Source of the DNA: Scytonema millei VB511283 | Lineage (GTDB): Bacteria > Cyanobacteriota > Cyanobacteriia > Cyanobacteriales > Chroococcidiopsidaceae | NCBI RefSeq assembly: GCF_000817735.3 | Contig: NZ_JTJC03000002.1 | Span: 124,001 to 188,000, forward strand | Direction: 5' to 3' | Length of the DNA stretch: 64,000 nucleotides | Part shown: piece by piece, positions 19,309-29,016 of the stretch | Position numbering within the stretch: position 1 is the first letter of the stretch | Layout of the letters: the number at the start of each line of letters is the position of its first letter | Position numbers and translations under genes: made by a program | The notes under the pieces: model-generated | Told to the model about the DNA's origin: nothing | The model's database searches: none | Seen by the model: only the letters and a program-made list of their open reading frames with translations

Positions 19309-20085
19309 ATGAAACTGACTAGAATCGATTTAAATAGCTGGTTATTAGAAATTGCTGGGCTGAGAGTGCTGATCGATCCGTGGCTGGTCGATCCGTTAGT
19401 TTTTTATGGGCAACCTTGGCTATTTTCCGCTTCTCATCTCCAGCCACTTGTTTACACGCCAGCTACATTACCAAAAATAGATTTAATTTTAATTTCTCAA
19501 GGTTTGGACGATCATTGTCACAAGCCCACGTTAGAAAAATTAGATCGTCAAATTCCGGTGGTAGCTTCGCCTACAGCAGCAAAAATCGTCAAGAGCTTGG
19601 GTTATACTGCCGTTTGTTCTCTTACACCGGGACAAACTGAGATTCTTGGTGCTTTAAATATCACCGCCGTTACAGGCGCGCCAGTTCAAGGTCAAGTAGA
19701 AAATGGCTATTTTCTCAAAGACGTGGAGAGTGGGGAGACAGTTTACTATGAGCCTCACTGGTTCCAGTCCGAGAAAGTTACAGCTCAATTTCAAGGTACG
19801 GTAGATGTAGCGATCGCCCCAATTATCGGACAGGTATTTCCACTGCTGGGACAGGTGATTATGGGATCGACAGAGGCAATGCATTTGATTCAAACTTTGC
19901 ATCCCCGCGTTTTCGTTCCTACATCTTTAGGCGAGATCGAAGCTCGGGGAATTTTGCCGATGTTAATTCGATCGATTGGTAGTGTAGAAGAATTTAGCGA
20001 TCGCTTAGCAGCTTCTGGCTTGAAAACTCAATTACTTCTACCTGCTGCTGGGGAAACTTTGGCGATCGAACCAATTAAATTGTAG
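19309..20085 (+). CDS. MBL-fold (UlaG-like) metallo-hydrolase
   Basis: 258 residues in the compact metallo-beta-lactamase fold: early strand with Asp in VLIDPWLVDPL, the metal loop SQGLDDHCHKPTL (a DDHxH variant of HxHxDH), then YEPHW and a terminal FVPTSLGEIEARG. The usual first His of the HxHxDH loop is replaced by the Gln-Gly pair, so metal binding may be altered. Substrate unknown. Confidence 0.8.
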   Translation: MKLTRIDLNSWLLEIAGLRVLIDPWLVDPLVFYGQPWLFSASHLQPLVYTPATLPKIDLILISQGLDDHCHKPTLEKLDRQIPVVASPTAAKIVKSLGYTAVCSLTPGQTEILGALNITAVTGAPVQGQVENGYFLKDVESGETVYYEPHWFQSEKVTAQFQGTVDVAIAPIIGQVFPLLGQVIMGSTEAMHLIQTLHPRVFVPTSLGEIEARGILPMLIRSIGSVEEFSDRLAASGLKTQLLLPAAGETLAIEPIKL

Positions 20086-20115
20086 ATGTAGTTTCCTGAA
20101 ACGCTACGCCGATAA

Positions 20116-20135
20116 GGGCGCACAGTTGTGCGCCC
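20116..20135. repeat. GC-rich perfect palindrome between convergent genes
   Basis: Arms GGGCGCAC and GTGCGCCC with a 4-base loop. The same element recurs inside two NRPS genes (32174-32203, 36775-36803). Confidence 0.75.
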
Positions 20136-20184
20136 CTACCAAGAAGAATATATTCGATCCATAGAAAAGCAATCGCGATTTCCA

Positions 20185-21450
20185 TCAACGTGAAGGTCGC
20201 CGCCGTTGCAAAAACTCGGGAATATCCAAGCCAGGTTTTTCTTTGTTGTCATTAGCTGATGGGGTTGACGGCGCTGGTGCTGTTGGGGATTTTTTAGCAA
20301 TTGGTATACCTGGAGTCGGGGTAGTTGGTTGAGCATCAGCCTGATTGAACCCGGTAGCAATGACAGTGATTTTCATTTCTCCTTGTAGTTTGTCATCAAT
20401 CACTGCACCAAAAATGATGTTGGCATTGGGATCGACAACTTCATAAATCGTATCTGCTGCCATATTCACCTCATGCAACGTCATATCGCTCCCACCAGTA
20501 ATATTGATGACGACTCCTTTTGCTCCTTCAATTGACGACTCCAGTAAAGGAGAAGAAATAGCTGCGTTTGCTGCTTCTTTAGCACGGGTTTTACCAGAGC
20601 CGGTGCCGATCCCCATTAGTGCCGATCCTGCATCTGCCATGACTGCTTTCACGTCGGCAAAATCTACATTCACTAACCCAGGGATCGTGATAATATCGGA
20701 GATTCCTTGTACCCCTTGACGTAGAACTTCATCAGCAGTCAGAAACGCATCTCGCAACGCGGTCTGCTCGGAGATCACCGATAGCAGTTTATCGTTGGGG
20801 ATCAAAATCATCGTATCAACTCGGTCTTTCAGTGCGTCTATCCCTTGGTGGGCTTGGTTAGCACGGCGACGACCTTCAAAACCAAAAGGACGGGTGACAA
20901 CGCCTACAGTTAAAATACCCTTTTCCTTGGCGATTTCCGCCACAGTTGGTGCCGCACCTGTACCAGTACCGCCTCCCATCCCAGCAGTGATAAATACTAG
21001 GTCTGCTTCTCCTATAGCGTTAGCAATTTCATCTCGCGACTCCTCTGCCGCTTTCTCTCCCATTGCTGGATTGCCACCTGCTCCTAGTCCTCGCGTCAGC
21101 TTTTGTCCGATCTGTAGCTTTCTAGGTGCGGCGCTATGGGTCAGCGCCTGGGCATCAGTATTAATTGACCAAAACTCTACACCAGTCACCCCACTCTCAA
21201 TCATGCGATTGACAGCATTGCCACCACCGCCACCGACACCGATAACTTTGATATTCGCTACCCGACTCGGAAGAATATTGCTATCGCTCAAGTTGTCCTC
21301 CCCAGTAGCAACTTCCCTGATGTAGTTTTGTCCGAGATGCAGCCCTGTACTGTTGAAGTCCCCAGTCGAATTCATGCCTGATGGAAAACTCGACCGCCCT
21401 GGAGATTGGGAGGCTTTAAGGGTAACGTCTATTTTACTGTTAAGTGTCAT
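20185..21450 (-). CDS. ftsZ: Cell division protein FtsZ
   Basis: 421 residues. The tubulin signature [10 protein letters not shown] is at 159-168, preceded by [14 protein letters not shown] cyanobacterial N-terminal extension of about 65 residues precedes the GTPase domain, and the C-terminal tail is a proline/threonine-rich linker ending with the partner-binding peptide [10 protein letters not shown]. FtsZ polymerises at midcell and recruits the divisome. Confidence 0.98.
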   Translation of the reverse strand: MTLNSKIDVTLKASQSPGRSSFPSGMNSTGDFNSTGLHLGQNYIREVATGEDNLSDSNILPSRVANIKVIGVGGGGGNAVNRMIESGVTGVEFWSINTDAQALTHSAAPRKLQIGQKLTRGLGAGGNPAMGEKAAEESRDEIANAIGEADLVFITAGMGGGTGTGAAPTVAEIAKEKGILTVGVVTRPFGFEGRRRANQAHQGIDALKDRVDTMILIPNDKLLSVISEQTALRDAFLTADEVLRQGVQGISDIITIPGLVNVDFADVKAVMADAGSALMGIGTGSGKTRAKEAANAAISSPLLESSIEGAKGVVINITGGSDMTLHEVNMAADTIYEVVDPNANIIFGAVIDDKLQGEMKITVIATGFNQADAQPTTPTPGIPIAKKSPTAPAPSTPSANDNKEKPGLDIPEFLQRRRPSR

Positions 21451-22001
21451 TGGAATCTAGGTGTATACGAACAACTTTTTTTAAGCGTGACGATTTGGAT
21501 AAGAGTTTACTATAGGTTCGTTTTCCTATGGCTTATCCTCAGCAATTTCAGTTAAGGCATCGATGCTAACCTAACTTTGGCAGCGAACGGGCGAGCCTAC
21601 TGCTGTTTTAAAGAGATTAGATAATTGGATGCACTATAGTTAACTTGAAATTGTTCTGTATAAACTGCTCGATGTGATACAAAGCAATTGCGACTGCTGA
21701 TTTCTCGCTGCAAAGTTGTTTTAACTGAGGCTGCGGCAATTGTTGGCATCTTTAAAGCTGTCTCCTTTGTCTAGAACAAATGGTAAATAACACCGTATAT
21801 TTTTACGCGATCGGGCAATAAACCGAATGCAATGCTTGTATTTCTTAATTTTTTAACAAAATCGAAGTTTTTTTCGGAGATTTTGCTGATATCAGCGAAT
21901 TTTTCCTTACCTTTTTGCCAAAAAATCCAGCTATTCCACCGCGATCGCGGTGGAATGACTGAACTCTAGCCAGTAAAATCAATCTTTTTCATACTTGCCC
22001 C
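21451..22001. other. ftsZ upstream region with a 24-bp perfect palindrome
   Basis: About 550 bp, AT-rich. A perfect 24-bp palindrome (21933-21956; ATTCCACC, HIP1 octamer GCGATCGC, GGTGGAAT) lies near the 3' end of the upstream gene. Either an operator or a terminator-like hairpin is possible. No gene seen. Confidence 0.5.
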
Positions 22002-22145
22002 CTATCTGATCGATACATTTTGTGACAGCGAACGAATAAACTCGCGAATGACATCAGTTTTGGTTCTTTGGTGCTTTTTGCAGTATTGCTCCAATATAGA
22101 CATCTCTGTGGTGGGAATTCTAATACTTAAGTGATTTTCTGACAT
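22002..22145 (-). CDS. Small ribbon-helix-helix-type DNA-binding protein
   Basis: 47 residues from the ATG at 22145; a longer reading from 22223 is possible. SENHLSIRIPTTEMSILEQY followed by KTDVIREFIRSL matches the strand-helix-helix pattern of CopG/Arc repressors, as in antitoxins or small regulators. No toxin gene is adjacent. It lies between ftsQ and ftsZ on the same strand, so it may be cotranscribed with them. Confidence 0.6.
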   Translation of the reverse strand: MSENHLSIRIPTTEMSILEQYCKKHQRTKTDVIREFIRSLSQNVSIR

Positions 22146-22368
22146 AGGTGCTGCAACTTGCGCTACTCCGCAAGCAAGGTAATGCCTGCACCCATCTATA
22201 TTCAAGCGTGATTCTACTGACAAGTTGCACTCAGCTTATTGATGATTCCAATTTACCTCAGTAGAATTACAGAGGATGTCTAAATATATTTAAGTTGTTT
22301 ATACATATTTCATACATGTTTAAAAAACTTCTAATATATAGCATCAAATCATCTCATAAAAGTGGGAA

Positions 22369-23229
22369 TTACTGTGGATTACTTTTGATTATTTTTGGAT
22401 TTGTCGGTACGCTCTGGACTGAGCTTTCCTCAGGCTCTTTTTGATACATTTGTACTAAAGGAGCGGCAGGATTTTTCAAGTCTATATAGGCAATTTGGCG
22501 AGAATTAATTTGAGTTGAAATCGGACTCATTTGAGCCAAAACATGAAGTTGTTTGGTTAATCGTTCGCTATAAGGACCGAGGTGGACGGTTCCTATTTCA
22601 GTTTTGAGAACGAGATTGCGTGGATCTTGACAATCAATTTCCAAAACTTCAATCCCGCTTTGACCGATTTTTTGATAAAGGGAACTCCAGTAGGGGCGAT
22701 AAGTTTCTGGCGAACCCAAAACTTTTAACTGAGGCTTGAGACGCTGCCGGACTTGGGCAGGGTAAGATTCAAATGGAATCCACGCACCCTGCGAGTCGAG
22801 AAAGCCAACAGATGCTTTGGAGTCGGGAGTAGAACTATTGGGAATCAAACGGGCGATCGCTACAGCTACGGGCGTGCGTTCTTGCACTTGGACGATTAAA
22901 CTAGGAGGAAAGAGTCGGCGAGCCACCTTAGCATCGGCAATCGGAGGGTAGGACTCTAAAGTTTGAGCGATCGCCATTGGCGAAATTTGCAGCAGCGATT
23001 GAGGATATGCTAGGGCTAGGCGCGAAACAATAACTGGCTTAGACAACAAACTGTTACCTTCAATCGCCACTTGCCGATTGTCGCGTAACACCCAATTAGG
23101 TCGTGTCATTGCCCAAACTGTAATAGCCAAAAGCCCTGATAGAGATAGTGTCTGCCAAATAGCCTTTAGTACCTGCCCAAAATCGCGATCTCGTCTCATT
23201 TCGCTCTCCCCGTCAACTCGCGCTGACAT
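22369..23229 (-). CDS. ftsQ: Cell division protein FtsQ/DivIB
   Basis: 286 residues: short cytosolic N terminus, one membrane helix (LSLSGLLAITVWAMT), then a POTRA domain (NRQVAIEGNSLLSKPVI) and the FtsQ beta domain (GIEVLEIDCQDPRNLVL). FtsQ links the cytosolic ring to septal peptidoglycan synthesis. It lies upstream of ftsZ on the same strand, the usual cyanobacterial arrangement. Confidence 0.92.
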   Translation of the reverse strand: MSARVDGESEMRRDRDFGQVLKAIWQTLSLSGLLAITVWAMTRPNWVLRDNRQVAIEGNSLLSKPVIVSRLALAYPQSLLQISPMAIAQTLESYPPIADAKVARRLFPPSLIVQVQERTPVAVAIARLIPNSSTPDSKASVGFLDSQGAWIPFESYPAQVRQRLKPQLKVLGSPETYRPYWSSLYQKIGQSGIEVLEIDCQDPRNLVLKTEIGTVHLGPYSERLTKQLHVLAQMSPISTQINSRQIAYIDLKNPAAPLVQMYQKEPEESSVQSVPTNPKIIKSNPQ

Positions 23230-23239
23230 ATTAGCGCAA

Positions 23240-23325
23240 GTTAGTGAGTAGTGAGTAGTGGCTAGTGGCTAGCATCTGAGTTCTTCATCTAGTCACCAGT
23301 CACCAGCCACTAATCACCGATCGCT
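23240..23325. repeat. Heptamer repeats (GTGAGTA, GTGGCTA, CACCAGT)
   Basis: 7-bp units between divergent ftsQ and aroC. Confidence 0.75.
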
Positions 23326-23403
23326 GATAAGTGAAAAAAATCTCCTACATCTAAAGCTTCAGAATGTGATACAAAAATCAACAGTTCCTCACAACACAGC
23401 ATC

Positions 23404-24495
23404 ATGGGCAATACCTTCGGACATTTATTTCGGGTGACGACTTTTGGCGAATCGCACGGTGGCGGTGTGGGAGTCGTCATTGATGGATGTCCGCCACGCT
23501 TGGAGATTTCCGTGGAGGAAATTCAGTGGGAACTCGATCGCAGGCGACCAGGGCAAAGTAAAATTACCACACCCCGTAAAGAGGCTGATAGCTGCGAAAT
23601 TTTGTCGGGGATATTTGAGGGAAAAACACTAGGGACCCCAATCTCGATTTTGGTGCGCAACAAAGATACCCGTCCCCAAGATTATGACGAGATGCAACAA
23701 AAGTATCGCCCTTCCCATGCCGATGCTACTTATGATGCTAAATACGGGATTCGTAACTGGCAAGGCGGGGGACGTTCTTCAGCTAGAGAGACAATTGGCA
23801 GAGTTGCAGCAGGGGCGATCGCTAAAAAAATCTTACATCAAGTTGCTGGGGTAGAAGTTGTTGCTTATGTTAAGCGCATCAAAGATTTAGAAGGCGTTAT
23901 CGATCCCAGCAGCGTAACTCTAGAACAGGTAGAAAGTAACATTGTCCGCTGTCCCGATCCCGAATGTGCCGATCGCATGATTGAATCGATCGAGCAGATT
24001 GGCAGACAAGGCGATTCTGTTGGTGGTGTTGTCGAGTGCGTGGCGCGAAACGTACCGAAAGGTTTGGGTTCCCCAGTATTTGACAAACTAGAAGCAGATT
24101 TAGCTAAAGCTGTCATGTCTTTACCCGCTACCAAAGGCTTTGAAATTGGCTCTGGGTTTGCAGGAACTCTGATGACAGGTAGCGAACACAACGACGAATA
24201 CTATACAGATGAAAATGGAGAAATTCGCACTGTTACCAACCGTTCTGGTGGGGTACAAGGAGGAATTTCTAACGGCGAGAATATTATTTTACGAATTGCT
24301 TTTAAACCAACAGCGACAATTCGCAAAGAACAAAAGACAGTCACAAATGCTGGGGAAGAGACACTATTAGCAGCCAAAGGTAGACACGATCCCTGCGTGT
24401 TGCCCAGAGCTGTACCGATGGTAGAGGCAATGGTAGCTTTGGTACTATGCGATCACTTACTGCGACATCAAGGTCAATGTAGCGTATTAAGTTAA
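23404..24495 (+). CDS. aroC: Chorismate synthase
   Basis: 363 residues with all three family signatures: [16 protein letters not shown] near the N terminus, the [20 protein letters not shown] region, and the RHDPC segment near the C terminus. It converts 5-enolpyruvylshikimate 3-phosphate to chorismate using reduced FMN, the last shikimate-pathway step. No anomalies seen. Confidence 0.97.
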   Translation: MGNTFGHLFRVTTFGESHGGGVGVVIDGCPPRLEISVEEIQWELDRRRPGQSKITTPRKEADSCEILSGIFEGKTLGTPISILVRNKDTRPQDYDEMQQKYRPSHADATYDAKYGIRNWQGGGRSSARETIGRVAAGAIAKKILHQVAGVEVVAYVKRIKDLEGVIDPSSVTLEQVESNIVRCPDPECADRMIESIEQIGRQGDSVGGVVECVARNVPKGLGSPVFDKLEADLAKAVMSLPATKGFEIGSGFAGTLMTGSEHNDEYYTDENGEIRTVTNRSGGVQGGISNGENIILRIAFKPTATIRKEQKTVTNAGEETLLAAKGRHDPCVLPRAVPMVEAMVALVLCDHLLRHQGQCSVLS

Positions 24496-24565
24496 CAAAA
24501 GTCAAAGGTCAAAAGTCAAAAGTCAAAATCAACCACTCACAAATGACCAATGACCAATGACCAAC
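24493..24565. repeat. Heptamer repeats (AAAAGTC, CCAATGA)
   Basis: Tandem 7-bp units between convergent aroC and the VKOR-like gene. Confidence 0.8.
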
Positions 24566-25098
24566 TACCGCGTATTACTTGCCTTTACATCCTCGCGACG
24601 ACCGAGTAGAGTTCGAGTTGCAGCCATAACTTCTGGTGCGGCAAGTATTATCGATACCAGCGAACAAAATGTTGCCACCTGGCAATATTCGCACAATGCT
24701 TTGTTCTCGCTCCATTCTTCCCGCGCTAGTTCGAGCGAAAGGACTCCATCGAATAAGAGTTTAACACCCATTGCGATCGGTAGTAGAGGATTGCGTCTGG
24801 CGCGGTCTATACCCCCAGCAGAAGCTATCCAGGCTGTGAGGGCGTAATTAAGTGTCATCAGGGGTCCATCGGGCGAATTGAAGCGACTGTAGGCATAATT
24901 AGAAGCATCTACGCGGTCTGCATCAAAAAGCTGTTGTCCTGGAGGATCGGGTAGGTGGCTGACGATTCCAGTTTGGTAGAGTGTAACGAGTTGTCCCATT
25001 GCACCACCCAGCGTAGATAAACCAATAATCCAGCGCCGACGAGTCATATCGGGGCTTTGTCCTTGACGCAGTTCTTGACTTAGTTGTTGTGGTTCCAT
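24565..25098 (-). CDS. Vitamin K epoxide reductase-like membrane protein
   Basis: 177 residues from the ATG at 25098, which has GAGGA about 8 nt upstream; an earlier in-frame start at 25164 is possible. Four or so hydrophobic segments and a C-terminal pair of cysteines in CEYCQVATF, like the CxxC of VKOR-type thiol oxidoreductases. No DsbA-like partner is nearby. Family assignment is from overall resemblance and is moderate; a quinone-linked disulfide role is inference. Confidence 0.6.
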   Translation of the reverse strand: MEPQQLSQELRQGQSPDMTRRRWIIGLSTLGGAMGQLVTLYQTGIVSHLPDPPGQQLFDADRVDASNYAYSRFNSPDGPLMTLNYALTAWIASAGGIDRARRNPLLPIAMGVKLLFDGVLSLELAREEWSENKALCEYCQVATFCSLVSIILAAPEVMAATRTLLGRREDVKASNTR

Positions 25099-25169
25099 AC
25101 GGACGCAATCCTCAGCAAATAAATTGCTTCCCATTCTCAGCAAGCAACTTGGTGCGTACCACATACCAT

Positions 25170-25325
25170 AGAGGTAGTTATCATCAGATATTCTGGGAAC
25201 AAACGACAGAATCTAAGTATGGTCATGCCACCCATGCTGTGTCCCAGCAAAATCGCCCGTTTGTCTCCCGCTAGAGATAAAACTGCTTCTAAGTCACGCG
25301 CATATTTGAAGAAGCTTAGCAATAT
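25170..25325 (-). pseudogene. Alpha/beta-hydrolase fragment
   Basis: A frame reading FFKYARDLEAVLSLAG then AILLGHSMGGMTILRFC matches the nucleophile-elbow region of alpha/beta hydrolases, but nothing resembling the rest of the enzyme is present on either side. It is a relic of about 50 codons upstream of the VKOR-like gene. Confidence 0.7.
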
Positions 25326-25470
25326 TAGATTTGAGCGCGTATTTTTGCAGTCATGGTAGCTTTTGTTCAAGAAGCTGCATGAAATAGCTCTATCTCTATC
25401 TCAGTGCAGATAAATTGTATACTCCATCTTTGTTAGATAGAGTCAGCCGATCGCGCAGGCAGATTCGTCA

Positions 25471-28400
25471 ATGACTTCAATAGGATCGCTCGATAACATT
25501 TCTGAGGAAGTCTTTGTTTTTCCGGCATCGTTTGCACAACAACGGCTTTGGTTTCTCGATCGCCTATTTCCTGCTACTTCGTTTTATAATGTGCCGACGA
25601 CGGTTCGTCTATCGGGCGTGCTTGATTTAAAAGCGTTAGAAGAAAGCTTTAATGAAATTGTCCGCCGTCACGAAATATTGCGTACCAACTTCGGAGTGCA
25701 AGAGGGGCAACCCGTACAACTAATTACGCCCCATTCAAAGGTATTCCTGAAGATATCCGATTTACAGCAGTTGCCGGCAAGCGAACGGGAAGCAGCAGCG
25801 CAACAGGCGATCGCGCGGGAGATCCAGCAGCCTTTTAACCTGGATCGGGGTTCTCTGCTGCGAGTAATGCTGCTACAACTAGACGAGTCAGAGTATGTTT
25901 TGGTCATCAATCTGCACCACATCGTTTTTGATGAGTGGTCGATCGCGATCCTAATTCGAGAACTAGAATTGCTCTACTCTGCTTTTAGTAGGGGTAAACC
26001 TTCCCCTTTGCCCGAACTGTCAATTCAATATGCTGACTTTGCCCACTGGCAACGACAATGGTTGCAAGGGGAAGTGCTAGAATCGCAACTATCTTACTGG
26101 CGATCGCAGTTGCAGAATTTATCCGTTCTAGAGGTCGAGAGCAATCGTTGCCGTCCAAAAGAACGAGGCGATCGGGGAGCAATTGAGTTAATAGAGTTAC
26201 CACAAGACTTATCTCAAGCACTTTTGGCACTGAGTCATCAAGAAGGCGTAACGCTGTTCATGACATTACTAGCAGCGTTCCAAGTATTGTTATATCGCTA
26301 TACAGGGCAGACCGATATAGCTGTAGGATCGCCAATCGCCAATCGCAATCGGCGGGAATTGGAGGATTTAATCGGCTTTTTTGCTAATAGTTTAGTTCTA
26401 CGCACCGATCTATCAGGTAATCCCAGCTTTCGCGAGTTGCTGGCGAGAGTGCGACAGGTGACGGTAGAAGCCTACGCTCATCAAGATTTACCCTTTGAGA
26501 AGTTAGTAGAAGAGTTGCATCCAGAACGTCAAGGAAGCCGCAACCCATTGTTTCAAGTGGTATTTGCGCTGCAAAACGCACCTATAGAACAGCTAACGCT
26601 ACCTAAACTCTCGCTCTCTTCCTTCAAAGTGGAAACAACAACCGCTCGGTTCGATCTAGAGTTTTATCTATGGGAGTGCGCCGAAAACTTTAGGAGTTTG
26701 TGGGGTGACGGGTGGCAGCAGTCGGAGGGATTGCGTGGTGTTTTAGTTTACAACACCGAGCTGTTTGAGCCAAGTGCGATCGCGCGGATGCTCACTCATT
26801 TCCAAACGTTATTAACCGGAGTCGTTACCGATCCCGACACAAATTTAGCAGATCTACCGATTTTGAGCGCCGCAGAGCAGCATCAATTAGTAGAGTGGAA
26901 TCAAACTGGACGTAGTTATCCAGAGCGCTGCATTCACCAATTGTTTGAACTTCAGGTAAAACAAAGTCCAAATGCGATTGCAGTTAGCTTTGGAGAGCGG
27001 CAATATACTTATCATGAGTTGAATAGTGGTAGCAACCAACTAGCGCATTATTTGCGAAAACTAGGTGTAGGTTGCGAAACTCTGGTAGGTATCTGCATGG
27101 AACCTTCTCCAATGGCGATCGCTTCTTTACTAGGTATCCTCAAAGCCGGAGCAGCTTACGTTCCTCTAGATCCTACCTATCCCCCCGATCGCTTGCAGTT
27201 CATGGTGGAGGATGCTCAAGTATCTGTGCTGGTGACGCAACAAGCATTAGCCCCCCTTTTTAAGCTCAGTTGGGGAGATCGGAATTTAAAGATTGTTTGT
27301 TTGGAAAAGGATTGGGAAGCGATCGCACTTGAAAGCGAGCAGAACCCAAGCGATCGAACAACCGTAGATAACCTTGCCTACGTAATTTATACTTCTGGCT
27401 CCACGGGAACCCCAAAGGGCGTAGCAGTATCCCATCGAGCCGTAAATAGATTAGTATGCAACACCAACTACATCACCTTAGAACCTGGGGATAAAGTCGC
27501 TCAATGTGCCAATCTGTCATTTGATGCAGCAACCTTTGAGATTTGGGGCGCACTGCTAAATGGAGCGCAATTAGTGGGGTGCGATCGCGAAGTCATGCTT
27601 TCTCCCCAAAAGTTTGCCCAAGAGATTCGACAACAGGAAATTAGCATCCTATTTTTGACAACTGCCTTATTCAATCACATGGCGCGGGAAGTACCTGACT
27701 GTTTTCGTTTGCTGCGCTACTTGCTATTTGGGGGTGAAGCAGTTGATGTCAGGTGGGTCAAAGCAGTCAAGCAGCACGGCGCACCCGCACATTTGCTGCA
27801 CGTATATGGACCGACTGAAAACACTACATTTACTTCCTGGTATGAAGTGCAAGACGTACCAGAAGCAGCAACATCAATTCCGATTGGTCGTCCTGTTGCT
27901 AACACTCAAATTTACCTACTAGATGCCCACCTAAAACCCGTACCTATTGGCGTTACAGGAGAAATTTACATTGGTGGCGATGGATTAGCAAAAGAATATT
28001 TGAATCGTCCTCAGTTGACGGATGAACGGTTTGTCTGTAAGAGTCGGGAGTCGGGAGTCGTAGGGGCGGTTTTTTTTGAAGATCCCTGTGAAAATCAAAG
28101 ATTTCTGCAATTAAACCCGCCCGTACAGGAGTCGGGGAACAGAGCAGAGGAGCAGAGGAGCAGAGGAGCAGGGGAGAGTAATAACCAACCACCAACTACC
28201 AACTACCAACTACCAATTACCAATCGCCTCTACAAAACCGGAGATCTCGCCCGCTATCTTCCTGATGGCAATCTCGAATTTGTTGGTCGTACTGACGCGC
28301 AAATTAAGTTGCGAGGTTTTCGGATTGAGTTGGGCGAGATTGAAACAGTCTTGAAGCAGTATCCAAGTGTAGAAGAAACTGTTGTTGTGGTGCGGGAGGA

Positions 28401-29016
28401 TGGGAGTAGCGATCGCCGTTTGGTTGCTTACATCGTTCTCAACACGAAGAGATCCCCCCAACCCCCCTTAAAAAGGGGGGCTAGCGAATTTTCTCCTTCG
28501 CAAGGCGGACTAGGGGGGATCGGGGCAAATGAATTCCCTCCTTCTCAAAGGGGACTAGGGGGGATCGGCGATCTGCGAAGCTTCCTCAAAACAAAACTGC
28601 CAAATTACATGATGCCTTCCGCTTTTGTAGTCTTGAAGGCTTTGCCTCTAACACCTAACGGCAAAGTAGATCGGCAGGCACTTCCCTCACCCGATTTTAC
28701 TTCTGTCGATCTACCAACTCTTGCACCGCGAACGTCGGTTGAAGCTCAGTTAGCGCAGCTTTGGGCGGAAACGTTGGGGCGACAAGTAGGTATAAGCGAC
28801 GATTTTTTTGAGTTGGGCGGACATTCGCTCTTAGCTACACAATTAGTTTCGAGAATACGCGATCGCCTTGGGGTAGAAGTGCCACTGGGAGTTCTATTTG
28901 AAACACCAACGATTGTAGCGATCGCGCAATATATTGATACGATCCGTGGCGCAGATCGGTTACAAACGTCTGAGGCTGAGACATCCGCTCAAAATCGCGA
29001 GGAGGTGGAATTTTGA
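25471..29016 (+). CDS. Non-ribosomal peptide synthetase, module 1 (C-A-PCP)
   Basis: 1181 residues. The condensation domain (about 15-450) has HHIVFDE at 149-155, ending in Glu where DG is usual. The adenylation domain has core YTSGSTGTPKG from residue 640, and aligning it by eye to GrsA gives pocket code DAFFLGVTFK, suggesting a branched aliphatic residue such as Ile or Val. The carrier protein has Ser1119 in LGGHSLLATQL. A leading C domain with no upstream module suggests an acyl starter (inference). Three repeat-derived regions interrupt the A domain: a decayed copy near 27249-27284, 28038-28227 and 28450-28567. It is translationally coupled to the next gene through TTGA. Confidence 0.95.
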   Translation: MTSIGSLDNISEEVFVFPASFAQQRLWFLDRLFPATSFYNVPTTVRLSGVLDLKALEESFNEIVRRHEILRTNFGVQEGQPVQLITPHSKVFLKISDLQQLPASEREAAAQQAIAREIQQPFNLDRGSLLRVMLLQLDESEYVLVINLHHIVFDEWSIAILIRELELLYSAFSRGKPSPLPELSIQYADFAHWQRQWLQGEVLESQLSYWRSQLQNLSVLEVESNRCRPKERGDRGAIELIELPQDLSQALLALSHQEGVTLFMTLLAAFQVLLYRYTGQTDIAVGSPIANRNRRELEDLIGFFANSLVLRTDLSGNPSFRELLARVRQVTVEAYAHQDLPFEKLVEELHPERQGSRNPLFQVVFALQNAPIEQLTLPKLSLSSFKVETTTARFDLEFYLWECAENFRSLWGDGWQQSEGLRGVLVYNTELFEPSAIARMLTHFQTLLTGVVTDPDTNLADLPILSAAEQHQLVEWNQTGRSYPERCIHQLFELQVKQSPNAIAVSFGERQYTYHELNSGSNQLAHYLRKLGVGCETLVGICMEPSPMAIASLLGILKAGAAYVPLDPTYPPDRLQFMVEDAQVSVLVTQQALAPLFKLSWGDRNLKIVCLEKDWEAIALESEQNPSDRTTVDNLAYVIYTSGSTGTPKGVAVSHRAVNRLVCNTNYITLEPGDKVAQCANLSFDAATFEIWGALLNGAQLVGCDREVMLSPQKFAQEIRQQEISILFLTTALFNHMAREVPDCFRLLRYLLFGGEAVDVRWVKAVKQHGAPAHLLHVYGPTENTTFTSWYEVQDVPEAATSIPIGRPVANTQIYLLDAHLKPVPIGVTGEIYIGGDGLAKEYLNRPQLTDERFVCKSRESGVVGAVFFEDPCENQRFLQLNPPVQESGNRAEEQRSRGAGESNNQPPTTNYQLPITNRLYKTGDLARYLPDGNLEFVGRTDAQIKLRGFRIELGEIETVLKQYPSVEETVVVVREDGSSDRRLVAYIVLNTKRSPQPPLKRGASEFSPSQGGLGGIGANEFPPSQRGLGGIGDLRSFLKTKLPNYMMPSAFVVLKALPLTPNGKVDRQALPSPDFTSVDLPTLAPRTSVEAQLAQLWAETLGRQVGISDDFFELGGHSLLATQLVSRIRDRLGVEVPLGVLFETPTIVAIAQYIDTIRGADRLQTSEAETSAQNREEVEF
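27249..27284. repeat. Decayed copy of the G-run palindromic element in NRPS 1
   Basis: TTAGCCCCCCTTTTTAAGC followed by TTGGGGAGATCGG matches the intact element at the same A-domain position in modules 2 and 3, with several substitutions. Confidence 0.7.
28038..28227. repeat. Repeat insertion in NRPS 1 between DERFVC and LYKTGDL
   Basis: About 63 extra codons made of GAGTCGG heptamers, a palindromic GGGGCGG/CCCGCCC element (28061-28130), AGCAGAGG units and CAACTAC heptamers, all open in frame. Confidence 0.85.
28450..28567. repeat. G-run palindromic element cluster in NRPS 1, reverse orientation
   Basis: GATCCCCCCAACCCCCCTT then two degenerate GGACTAGGGGGGATCGG copies. Translated as SPQPPLKRGA and QGGLGGIGA, between A8 and A10 of the adenylation domain. 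Confidence 0.85.

Noticed and set aside
25418-25423. NRPS promoter -10 box TATACT
   Set aside because: No convincing -35 at proper spacing; too weak to list as a feature.
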